Source: Clostridiales bacterium
GTDB lineage: Bacteria > Bacillota > Clostridia > WRLR01
DNA: 8,968 nucleotides
Direction of reading: 5' to 3'
Assembly (NCBI GenBank): GCA_031287655.1
Contig: JAITSR010000340.1
Coordinates: 1-8,968 of the forward strand
The position numbers and the translations under genes were made by a program. Numbering within the stretch: the stretch's first letter is position 1; every line of letters begins with the position of its first letter. Positions 1-5,550 of the stretch are shown here, in pieces. Below the pieces are notes generated by a model. The model searched no databases. It worked only from the letters and a program-made list of their open reading frames with translations, and had not been told where the DNA came from.

Positions 1-45
1 TAAACCACACGGCCATAGACGGCAGGAAGGAAGGGGTAAAAAGTA

Positions 46-231
46 ATGTCAGGTAACGGGAAAGGCTCATTTGAGTGGCGCAATGACGAGCACACAACCG
101 CGCGGCTTATTATCTCGCAAGGGTACAAGCCAGCAGGTGAGAAGATAGCGAAGAAAAATGTGACTGTTCAGGTACCCCGGCAAAAAACAAAGCGGCAGAA
201 AAGGAGGCGGTCGAGGAATCGGCCGCCTTAA
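46..231 (+). CDS. Short hypothetical ORF running from flanking DNA into the insertion sequence (probably a truncated gene)
   Basis: I do not recognise this 61-residue frame. It starts at ATG 46 behind a purine-rich Shine-Dalgarno-like stretch (GGAAGGAAGGGG, ending at 36), so it could be translated. Only the first 38 codons (46-159) are flanking DNA. The rest is read from the left end of the insertion sequence: the terminal repeat gives VTVQV and the AG-rich subterminal region gives a very basic tail (RQKTKRQKRRRSRNR). The simplest reading is the start of a resident gene cut by the insertion and now ending in a chimeric tail. Beyond the right end of the element, the same frame would stay open for about 21 codons from 3056, but those codons resemble nothing I know. 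It may also be a chance frame. Function unknown. Confidence 0.25.
   Translation: MSGNGKGSFEWRNDEHTTARLIISQGYKPAGEKIAKKNVTVQVPRQKTKRQKRRRSRNRPP
160..178 (+). repeat. Left terminal inverted repeat of the insertion sequence
   Basis: The sequence GTGACTGTTCAGGTACCCC is the exact reverse complement of 3037-3055. Pairing stops at once on the outer side (t159 against the complement of c3056), which fixes the element boundary. On the inner side it continues for two bases with one mismatch. This is the expected transposase binding and cleavage site. Confidence 0.92.
205..228 (+). other. Perfect 8-bp hairpin in the left subterminal region of the insertion sequence
   Basis: AGGCGGTC (205-212) pairs with GGCCGCCT (221-228), counting one G-T wobble, around an 8-base loop. 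There is no T-run after it, so it is not a typical terminator. Lying between the terminal repeat and the first gene, it may form in transcripts that read in from outside and damp expression of the element's genes, as such hairpins do in several insertion sequences. That role is inferred. Confidence 0.45.
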
Positions 232-351
232 TGATCCCACCCACCGCCCCACAATCCCACCACCATTGCGGGCTGCTGCCCATTGTTCATAAAATGTGAC
301 AGTCAAAGAGGCAACCAAGGAGAAATCAAGAAATAAATTTGATTTACCCCC

Positions 352-380
352 TGGACTCAGAGATCAAAATATGAGATAAT
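352..380 (+). promoter_or_regulatory. Probable promoter of the insertion sequence genes, giving a leaderless transcript
   Basis: TGGACT (352-357) and GATAAT (375-380) are separated by 17 bases. The -10 box matches TATAAT at five of six positions and the -35 matches TTGACA at four of six. The expected start of transcription, about seven bases after the -10, falls at or next to the A of the ATG at 387. That fits the lack of any Shine-Dalgarno sequence before that ATG. Confidence 0.4.
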
Positions 381-386
381 CAGTGT

Positions 387-1268
387 ATGGGACACAGCAG
401 ACCAACAATCACAGAAGAAAAAGTAGGGCAAGTCAGAGAATTGATCATTGCGAATCCTGAATGGAACAGATCGCGGCTATCAAGGGAATTGTGCGAGCTT
501 TGGGACTGGAAAGCGGCGACCGGGCAGTTAAAAGATATTTCTTGTCGTGATCTGTTGCGGGACTTGGAAGCCGCCGGGGCTGTCGTATTGCCAACAGCTC
601 AGAAAATCAGCCGTCGCGCAGGTGTACATGAACGGATCGCACACATGGAGCATTGCACGGAGCCGATTCGTGCAGAGTTACGGGAGCTCACACCGTTGCG
701 CGTGAAAATAGTTTCCTCCAAGCCGGGTATCGCGGAGTTCAAATCGTACATTGACCAGTATCATTATCTTGGTTTCGACCGCAGTGTCGGCGAAAGTTTG
801 AAATATTTTATCACATCCCGGGATGGGCGGACACTTGCACTCCTGATGTTTGGGTCGGCGGCGTGGAAGTGCGCGTCGAGGGACACTTTTATCGGATGGA
901 GCAGTGAAGATAGGCGCGCCAACCTCTATTTCATGACAAATAATAACCGTTTCTTGATACCGGAATGGGTTCGCGTATCACATCTTGCGAGTCATGTACT
1001 TGCGCTAATCGCGCGACGGCTTTCGCACGACTGGGAGACGAAGTACGGCCACCCGATCTACTTATTGGAAACTTTTGTTGAGACGGACAGATTCAGAGGT
1101 ACCTGCTATAAAGCGGCCAACTGGATACATGTTGGGCGGACGACCGGGCGGGGACGCGACAGCATATCCATGAAGGCGACTTTACCCACAAAAGAGGTCT
1201 GGATGTTCCCGCTGTGCAAAGATTTCCGCGAAAAACTGACCACGCGTACCATCGTTGAGGATAGGTAA
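387..1268 (+). CDS. DUF4338 / DruA-family protein, accessory protein of the IS66-type element
   Basis: The 293-residue protein matches the DUF4338 family, now often annotated as Druantia protein DruA. Residues about 8-70 form a predicted winged-helix-like DNA-binding region with the family pattern NRSRLSRELCELWDW (27-41), LKD (48-50) and C53. A basic linker follows. The DUF4338 core runs from about 103 to 276, with YHYLGF (125-130), GESLKY (135-140), AAWKCASRDTFIGW (158-171), RFLIPEWVRVSHLASH (188-203), YLLETFVETDRFRGTCY (225-241) and GRTTGRGR (250-257). The length is usual for the stand-alone family. The biochemical activity is not established. In Druantia type I the family works with DruB-E, none of which is seen here. 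Its place inside a transposon, five bases before the transposase, suggests a role in transposition, perhaps end binding or regulation (inference). No Shine-Dalgarno precedes ATG 387; the start is supported by the family-like N-terminus. Confidence 0.88.
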   Translation: MGHSRPTITEEKVGQVRELIIANPEWNRSRLSRELCELWDWKAATGQLKDISCRDLLRDLEAAGAVVLPTAQKISRRAGVHERIAHMEHCTEPIRAELRELTPLRVKIVSSKPGIAEFKSYIDQYHYLGFDRSVGESLKYFITSRDGRTLALLMFGSAAWKCASRDTFIGWSSEDRRANLYFMTNNNRFLIPEWVRVSHLASHVLALIARRLSHDWETKYGHPIYLLETFVETDRFRGTCYKAANWIHVGRTTGRGRDSISMKATLPTKEVWMFPLCKDFREKLTTRTIVEDR

Positions 1269-1273
1269 CAGAT

Positions 1274-2854
1274 ATGGGGCCGTATCCGACACCGACGCAA
1301 ATTAGGGACAGGAAGATAAAAGATCTGTCCACTCTACTGATAAACGAGAAAAACGCCCGCAGGAATGACCGCGAGGAATTTTGTCGCGAGCGAGAGAAGC
1401 TCGAGGCGGAAGTTAAAGGCTCGCGCGCAGCCAACAAGCGATTGAAGCAGCTTGCCGCCAAGCAATCAAAGAGGCATGATAGGTTGTCCGCAAAATACAA
1501 AGAGAGCCAAAAGCGCGTTGCGAAACTTGAAGATGAACTGGTTCTCCTCAAAGGTCGAGCGAAGAAAGACAGTTCAAATTCAAGTAAGCCGCCTTCGTCC
1601 GATGGGTTCGGAAAAACACGCCGCACGTTCAGTACGCGAGAAAAGAGCGGCAGGAAACAAGGCGGGCAGTTTGGACACACAGGTTGTACGATGGAACCCG
1701 TTGCGGAAGACCGCATTATCATCGAGGTCAAAGATGGGAAATGCGAGTGCGGTGGCGAGATTGAGTACGGTGAGGCATACAATGCGCGTGTATGCGTGGA
1801 CGTTGAGATTAAAGTTGCCACGACAGAAGCGCGGGTATTCAAAGGCCATTGTAAAGCCTGCGGAAAGACGAACACTGCAGCGTTTCCGAAAGAGTTCCCC
1901 GCTCCGCTATCCTACGGTTCAAACATTCGGTCCCTTGCCGCCACGCTCAACGAATTCGGCAACGTATCAGACAGTAAAACTGCGGAAATATTGTGCGATA
2001 TGACTGGCGGTCGAATCAGTGTTTCCTCCGGTACGGTCGCGGCCATTCGCGCCGATCTCGCTAAAAGACTTGCACCGGTGGTCAAGGACATCAAGCAAGC
2101 GTTGATTAATTGCAAGGTTCTATGTGTTGACGAAACCGGTGTGCGTGTCAACGGGAAACTCCACTGGACCAGTATATATGCCAATAAAGACTTTACATTG
2201 TTCGAACACGATCAAAAGCGCGGTTCCCATTGCGACGACAGCAACGGGCTCTTGCTGCTATTTTCTGGAATTCTGCTCCATGACCATTTCAAAAAATACT
2301 ACAAATTAACCATGAGCCATGCGGAATGTGACCAACATATTCTTCGGTATCTCTTGGCCGTGACGGAAATCCAAGCGCACGCATGGGCAAAAAAGATGTC
2401 TGACTTCTTAAAGAGTACCAATCTCAAGAAGCATAACCTCATTGAGCTCGGAGGCAACTGCTTTACACCCGAAGAACTGACCGCCTTCCGCAGTGAATAC
2501 ACTGCGATTCTCGACGAAGGTGACTCTGAATATCAGTCGGCGATCGCAGGGCTATCGAATATCCGGCGCTTCAATGAAGAACGCTGTCTCTTGGCCCGCT
2601 TGCGTAAATATGCCGACGAGCATCTCAGATTCATTTACGACTTTGCGGTCCATTTCGGAAATCACCTTGCCGAACAAGGCGCTGGTTTTTTTAAAACAAA
2701 GCAGCGTGCCTCCGGTGGCTTCCGTTCGGATAAAGGCGCAGACGACCATGCGATCATTGCCAGCGTCGTCGCAACCGCAAGAAAACAAGTCATTAGCGTT
2801 TTCGGCACATTCAACGACGCCTTCATAGGCAATCCAGTATCCGGCTTCGGGTAG
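1274..2854 (+). CDS. IS66-family DDE transposase
   Basis: The 526-residue protein has the full IS66 plan. A charged coiled coil spans about residues 30-97 (leucine-zipper oligomerisation region), followed by the hallmark DSSNSSKPPSSDG (99-111) and a zinc-finger region with C157, C159, C193 and C196. A helical DNA-binding region follows at about 205-265. The RNase H-like catalytic domain has D286 (VLCVDETG), D337 (GILLHDHF) and E467 (NHLAEQ), so the metal-binding triad looks intact. The usual C-terminal block (KTKQRASGGFRS, then TARKQ) is present. It should bind the 19-bp terminal repeats and cut and join the element. The canonical ALCNAHLLREL-like motif reads AECDQHILRYL (350-360), a divergent form. 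GAGGATAGG at the end of the upstream gene acts as Shine-Dalgarno, and the five-base gap implies translational coupling. No frameshift or internal stop. Confidence 0.93.
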   Translation: MGPYPTPTQIRDRKIKDLSTLLINEKNARRNDREEFCREREKLEAEVKGSRAANKRLKQLAAKQSKRHDRLSAKYKESQKRVAKLEDELVLLKGRAKKDSSNSSKPPSSDGFGKTRRTFSTREKSGRKQGGQFGHTGCTMEPVAEDRIIIEVKDGKCECGGEIEYGEAYNARVCVDVEIKVATTEARVFKGHCKACGKTNTAAFPKEFPAPLSYGSNIRSLAATLNEFGNVSDSKTAEILCDMTGGRISVSSGTVAAIRADLAKRLAPVVKDIKQALINCKVLCVDETGVRVNGKLHWTSIYANKDFTLFEHDQKRGSHCDDSNGLLLLFSGILLHDHFKKYYKLTMSHAECDQHILRYLLAVTEIQAHAWAKKMSDFLKSTNLKKHNLIELGGNCFTPEELTAFRSEYTAILDEGDSEYQSAIAGLSNIRRFNEERCLLARLRKYADEHLRFIYDFAVHFGNHLAEQGAGFFKTKQRASGGFRSDKGADDHAIIASVVATARKQVISVFGTFNDAFIGNPVSGFG

Positions 2855-2882
2855 GAAACAACGTTATTTCTGAGTCGTTTCC
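2854..2882 (+). terminator. Imperfect hairpin at the transposase stop codon, possible terminator
   Basis: GGAAACAAC (2854-2862) pairs with GTCGTTTCC (2874-2882) with one mismatch and an 11-base loop. The arm starts on the last base of the TAG stop. The bases after it are pyrimidine-rich (ttctcttgtg) but not a true T-run, so termination would be weak. The remaining right end, 2883-3036, holds no gene; it contains the 10-bp palindrome TTTGATCAAA (2943-2952) and a T-run at 2933-2938, with nothing else I can assign. Confidence 0.3.
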
Positions 2883-3036
2883 TTCTCTTGTGTCGATAAT
2901 CCCCCTCTACAGGCATGCTTCTAGCCATCCGCTTTTTTCAACTTTGATCAAAAATCGGTGTCTTTTATCGCACCTTGCGCGATTGCGCCGGTTTTCCTTT
3001 TCCGCGTACGCTTCGTTATACACACTTCTCTAACCT

Positions 3037-3055
3037 GGGGTACCTGAACAGTCAC
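3037..3055 (-). repeat. Right terminal inverted repeat of the insertion sequence
   Basis: GGGGTACCTGAACAGTCAC is the exact reverse complement of the left repeat at 160-178. It marks the right end of the element. The DNA just outside (cgtgtaga) does not repeat the 8 bases outside the left end. Confidence 0.92.
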
Positions 3056-3094
3056 CGTGTAGACTCGAGCTCAAAAAATGTGTCGTGCGGAACA

Positions 3095-3123
3095 TTGACA
3101 AACCGGGGTGATTGTGGTTAAAT
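3095..3123 (+). promoter_or_regulatory. Sigma-70-type promoter of the DUF177-rpmF operon
   Basis: A consensus -35 box TTGACA (3095-3100) and TTAAAT (3118-3123) are separated by exactly 17 bases. Transcription should begin near 3130, giving a leader of about 64 bases before the ATG at 3194. The leader opens with a small hairpin, CGGCT (3133-3137) with AGCCG (3145-3149). The -35 box lies 40 bp outside the right end of the insertion sequence, so the operon has kept its own promoter. Confidence 0.65.
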
Positions 3124-3193
3124 ACAGTTTGTCGGCTTTTTGGGAGCCGCGCCGGAGCGTGTAAGCGGGCGGCCGAAGCCGTGTGGGGTCGGA

Positions 3194-3703
3194 ATGTTAA
3201 TTGACGTTCGTGACATTTTAAAGTTCGGGGGCTTGACAAAACGCGTAGAGCTCTCCCTCTCCGCGGAGGAATGTGGGATCGGCGACACGGACTGTGTGTT
3301 CAAAGAGCCGGTTCAGGTCTCGGCGGAGCTTACGAATATCAATGGGATCATTCGGGCGAAGGGCTTCGTGCGCACGGGGTATGAGACGTTTTGCGCCCGC
3401 TGTCTAAAGCCGGTGTACTGTTCGATTGAAAAGCCGTTTGACGAGGAATACGTCGGGGCGGGTTCGCTGCGCGGGACGCGGTCGGACGAGGCGGAGGTGT
3501 ACGAATACTCCGACAAGGAGATCGACATCAGCCTTGCGGCGCGCGACGCCGTGCTGTTGGAGATTCCGATCCGGCACTTGTGCGGCGAGGACTGCAAATC
3601 GCTGTGTCCGGTGTGCGGCAAGGATTTGAACGAAGGCGACTGCGATTGCGAGCTGAGGCCCGCGGACGCGCGGTTTGAAGTATTAAAGGATTATTATTTA
3701 TAA
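3194..3703 (+). CDS. DUF177 (YceD-like) protein, 23S rRNA/large-subunit-associated
   Basis: The 169-residue product fits the DUF177/YceD family, which is widely encoded directly before rpmF and has been linked to 23S rRNA accumulation. The N-terminus MLIDVRDILKFGGLTKRVEL is typical of the family. A first cysteine pair, C67 and C70 (CARC), and an acidic centre are followed by the cysteine-rich block of the Firmicutes type: C130, C134, C138, C141, C150 and C152 (IRHLCGEDCKSLCPVCGKDL), which may bind metal. I chose ATG 3194 because it gives the family N-terminus. An in-frame TTG at 3140 would add 18 residues (GAAPERVSGRPKP and so on) that do not look like this family. The Shine-Dalgarno before 3194 is weak (GGGG at 3185-3188). 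It is cotranscribed with rpmF, 25 bases downstream. Confidence 0.88.
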   Translation: MLIDVRDILKFGGLTKRVELSLSAEECGIGDTDCVFKEPVQVSAELTNINGIIRAKGFVRTGYETFCARCLKPVYCSIEKPFDEEYVGAGSLRGTRSDEAEVYEYSDKEIDISLAARDAVLLEIPIRHLCGEDCKSLCPVCGKDLNEGDCDCELRPADARFEVLKDYYL

Positions 3704-3728
3704 CAACGCGCGGGAGGAGGTGTCTTAA

Positions 3729-3926
3729 ATGGCCGTACCAAAGCATAAAATATCGAAGGCGAGGTCAGGGCAAAGAAAGTCGCAGTGGAAGCTGACTCCG
3801 CTGAACTTGGCTGCCTGCCCGCAATGTCACGTTTTAAAGCTGCCTCATCGCGTGTGTCCCGAATGTGGATATTACAACGGCAAGCAGGTAATCACGATCA
3901 AGGAAAAAAAGAGCGGGAGCAGGTGA
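3729..3926 (+). CDS. rpmF: Large ribosomal subunit protein bL32
   Basis: The 65-residue protein is a clear bL32. It begins MAVPKHKISKARSGQRKS, the conserved start of the family, and carries a four-cysteine zinc ribbon at C30, C33, C43 and C46 (CPQC, then CPECGYY), so it is the zinc-binding form rather than a cysteine-free paralogue. It belongs to the 50S subunit near the peptidyl transferase centre. A strong Shine-Dalgarno, GGGAGGAGGTG (3712-3722), precedes ATG 3729, as expected for an abundant ribosomal protein. It is the second and last gene of the DUF177 operon: a hairpin with a T-run follows at 3986-4019. In many Clostridia fapR or plsX comes next; here neither is present. Confidence 0.97.
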   Translation: MAVPKHKISKARSGQRKSQWKLTPLNLAACPQCHVLKLPHRVCPECGYYNGKQVITIKEKKSGSR

Positions 3927-3985
3927 CGAACGCGCCCGCGGGCGAATTGTTTCAAAACAATAAGAAGTGTTGCATACACAAAAGC

Positions 3986-4019
3986 GCGGCGGTATTTTCG
4001 GATATTGCCGTGTTTTTTT
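3986..4019 (+). terminator. Rho-independent terminator after rpmF
   Basis: The arm at 3986-3994 (GCGGCGGTA read as g3986, c3987, ggcggta) pairs with TATTGCCGT (4003-4011), including three G-T pairs, around an 8-base loop, and is followed by seven T residues (4013-4019). Upstream in the same gap are a 12-bp palindrome, CGCCCGCGGGCG (3933-3944), and a small hairpin, ATTGTTT with AAACAAT (3946-3961). The stem here is not strong, but the T-run is convincing. Confidence 0.5.
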
Positions 4020-4023
4020 GCTG

Positions 4024-4044
4024 TAACGCCATGGATTGGCGTTA
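4024..4044 (+). other. Perfect 7-bp hairpin between the terminator and the DUF512 gene
   Basis: TAACGCC (4024-4030) and GGCGTTA (4038-4044) pair perfectly around a 7-base loop. There is no T-run after it. A poor promoter match (TTGCTG at 4018-4023, TTATAT at 4042-4047) overlaps it, so it might lie in an operator or in the leader of the next operon. I cannot assign a role. Confidence 0.3.
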
Positions 4045-4050
4045 TATGGC

Positions 4051-4075
4051 GGAGCACGTTGGAGCACGTTGGAGC
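4051..4075 (+). repeat. Tandem 10-bp repeat, 2.5 copies, upstream of the DUF512 gene
   Basis: The unit GGAGCACGTT occurs at 4051-4060 and 4061-4070, followed by GGAGC at 4071-4075. It sits 26 bases before the ATG at 4101. It may be a slippage duplication or a repeated protein-binding site; the unit is about one helical turn long. Confidence 0.7.
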
Positions 4076-4100
4076 GAGAAAGCGAAAGCAGGTTAACCCT

Positions 4101-5516
4101 ATGAGCGGTTTTGCGGTCGTAAAAGAGGTCGTCAAGGGCAGCATCGCGGAGGAAGGCGGCGTGCGGCCCGGCGACGCGCTGATTTCGATCAACGGCGAGC
4201 CGATTCGGGACATCTTTGACTACCGCTTCCACACGAGCGCATATGAGCTCGAGCTCCTGTTTCGCGGGGCGGACGGCGACGAGTGGATTTTGGACGTCGG
4301 GAAGTCGGAGGACGAGGACGTCGGGCTCGTCTTTGAAAACGAGTTGATCGACGGACAGCGCGCGTGCGTGAACCGCTGCGTGTTCTGCTTTATTGACCAG
4401 CTGCCCAAGGGCCTGCGCGGGCCGCTCTATTTTAAGGACGACGATCTGCGGCTCTCGTTTACGAACGGCAACTACGTCACGCTGACGAACGCCGGGCAGG
4501 ACGAGCTCGCGCGAATCGTCCGCTACCGCATGTCGCCCGTGAATATCTCGGTTCACACAACGGACGCGGCGCTGCGCGCGCGGATGCTCGGCCTCGGCCT
4601 CGGGCTCGGCCGCGGGTCGGCGGACATTCTGCCCAAAATCCGGTATCTGACGGACGCGGGTATCGCGGTCAACGCGCAAATCGTGCTGTGCAAGGGCTAT
4701 AACGACGGCGAGTCGCTCGACCGGACGCTCGCCGACCTCGGCGGGGTCAACGCGTTTTTGACGAGCGTCTCGGTCGTGCCGTCCGGGCTCACGCGCTACC
4801 GGGAGACGCTCCCGCCGCTCGCACCGTTCGGCGCGTCCGACGCCGCGGCCGCGCTGCGGCAGCTCGCGGGCTGGCAGGCGCGTTTTTCAGAGTCACGCGG
4901 CAGCCGTTTTGTCTATCCCGCGGACGAGTTCTTTGTGCTCGCGGGCAGGCGCGCGCCCGGCGCGCGGTATTACGAGGGCTTCCCGCAGCTCGAAAACGGC
5001 GTCGGAATGCTCGCGCTGTTTTTGGAGGAATTTCGCGCCGGGCTGCGCGCTTTAAAAAGACGGGCGACGCGCGCCTGCCCGTCCGGTTCCCCGGCGCCCT
5101 CCCCAGTTCACTCCCCGGCGCCCTCCCCGCTGCGGCCTCCCGCTTTGGTTTTGCCCCCGCCCGCGTTCCTCTTTACGGGAGAGGCCGCCGCCGGTATGCT
5201 CGAATCCTGCGCCGACGCGCTCCGCGCGGCCGTTCCGGGGCTCGCCGTCACGGTGGTCCCCGTGCGCAACGCCTTTTTTGGCGGGCAGATTACCGTGACC
5301 GGGCTTTTGACCGGCAGGGACATTCTGGATCGCGCAAAAAAGATCAAATTCCCGAAAAACGCCCGGATTTTCCTCTCCAAAACGATGTTTCGATACGGCT
5401 CCGACGTGTTTTTGGACGATTTTACGCTCGAAAAGTTGCGAAATGAACTGAAAGTGGATATAATTGCCGTAGAGAACAATGGTCGCGATTTCGTCCGGGC
5501 GGTCACGCAAGCGTGA
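4101..5516 (+). CDS. DUF512 family protein: PDZ-like, radical SAM-type iron-sulfur protein
   Basis: The 471-residue protein matches the DUF512 family, which in Clostridia commonly stands next to der. A PDZ-like domain occupies residues about 4-66 (EEGGVRPGDALISINGEP). The radical SAM-type cluster motif follows: C89, C93 and C96 in a CX3CX2C pattern, within the family signature NRCVFCFIDQLPKGLR (91-106). A TIM-barrel-like stretch, including FTNGNYVTLTN (120-130) and NISVHTT (148-154), leads to the DUF512 domain proper up to the C-terminus (GLLTGRDIL at 401-409, FLDDFT at 437-442). The reaction and substrate are unknown. A proline-rich linker at about 326-354 contains an in-frame 8-residue duplication and looks like an insertion. 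ATG 4101 gives the family start (MSGFAVVKEV); the in-frame TTG at 4005 lies in the terminator. The Shine-Dalgarno is weak. The next gene, der, starts 34 bases after the stop. Confidence 0.88.
   Translation: MSGFAVVKEVVKGSIAEEGGVRPGDALISINGEPIRDIFDYRFHTSAYELELLFRGADGDEWILDVGKSEDEDVGLVFENELIDGQRACVNRCVFCFIDQLPKGLRGPLYFKDDDLRLSFTNGNYVTLTNAGQDELARIVRYRMSPVNISVHTTDAALRARMLGLGLGLGRGSADILPKIRYLTDAGIAVNAQIVLCKGYNDGESLDRTLADLGGVNAFLTSVSVVPSGLTRYRETLPPLAPFGASDAAAALRQLAGWQARFSESRGSRFVYPADEFFVLAGRRAPGARYYEGFPQLENGVGMLALFLEEFRAGLRALKRRATRACPSGSPAPSPVHSPAPSPLRPPALVLPPPAFLFTGEAAAGMLESCADALRAAVPGLAVTVVPVRNAFFGGQITVTGLLTGRDILDRAKKIKFPKNARIFLSKTMFRYGSDVFLDDFTLEKLRNELKVDIIAVENNGRDFVRAVTQA
5088..5135 (+). repeat. 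24-bp in-frame tandem duplication within the DUF512 gene
   Basis: The 17-mer TCCCCGGCGCCCTCCCC is found at 5088-5104 and again at 5112-5128, a period of 24 bases. It encodes SPAPSPVH followed by SPAPSPLR. The duplication preserves the reading frame and lies in a low-complexity, proline-rich linker. Confidence 0.8.
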
Positions 5517-5534
5517 AACCGGGCGGCGCGCGCC

Positions 5535-5542
5535 AAAAGGAG
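5535..5542 (+). promoter_or_regulatory. Shine-Dalgarno sequence that fixes the der start at TTG 5551
   Basis: AAAAGGAG ends eight bases before the TTG at 5551. That TTG gives MAKPVVAVVGRPNVGKS, the expected Der N-terminus. The in-frame ATG at 5479 would overlap the preceding gene by 38 bases and add 24 residues absent from the family. Confidence 0.75.
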
Positions 5543-5550
5543 CTGAGTGT

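Larger units (their letters stand above)
160..3055 (+). mobile_element. IS66-type insertion sequence with a DruA-like accessory gene
   Basis: A 2,896-bp element is delimited by a perfect 19-bp inverted repeat at 160-178 and 3037-3055, extending to 20 of 21 with one mismatch. Inside are two genes on one strand, five bases apart: a DUF4338/DruA-family protein (387-1268) and an IS66-family transposase with an intact D, D, E set (1274-2854). About 210 bp of subterminal DNA lies before the first gene and 180 bp after the second. IS66 elements normally make 8-bp target duplications, but the outer 8-mers differ here (agaaaaat on the left, cgtgtaga on the right). Classical IS66 members carry small tnpA and tnpB genes before the transposase; here the DruA-like gene takes that place. 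Codon use is less GC-rich than in the genes to the right, which points to recent transfer. Both genes appear full length, so the element may be active. Confidence 0.9.

Noticed and set aside
387..1268. A Druantia anti-phage defence system
   Set aside because: Only the DruA-family gene is present. There is no large DruE-type helicase nor other Druantia gene in the window, and the gene lies inside an insertion sequence, so a defence call would be a name-transfer error.
1093..1875. 260-residue antisense frame across the DruA-like and transposase genes
   Set aside because: It overlaps two recognisable genes on the other strand, and its low-complexity, serine-rich product resembles no family. It is a shadow.
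1452..2003. 183-residue alternative frame inside the transposase gene, as a possible frameshifted partner
   Set aside because: The transposase frame is complete without a shift, and this product shows no domain.
3056..3120. The open frame after the right end as the 3' half of the gene interrupted on the left
   Set aside because: The frame does continue for about 21 codons, but a run of that length is likely by chance, the residues are unremarkable, and the missing target duplication argues that the two flanks were not originally adjacent.
3140..3193. TTG at 3140 as the DUF177 start
   Set aside because: It would begin about ten bases after the predicted transcript start, inside a leader hairpin, and would add 18 residues unlike the family. 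ATG 3194 gives the usual N-terminus.
3834..4679. 281-residue antisense frame over rpmF and the DUF512 gene
   Set aside because: Long antisense frames are expected in GC-rich genes. It overlaps two clear genes and its product is rich in Arg, Val and Pro with no domain.
5479..5550. ATG 5479 as the der start
   Set aside because: It overlaps the DUF512 gene and adds 24 non-family residues, whereas TTG 5551 has an ideal Shine-Dalgarno and the family N-terminus.
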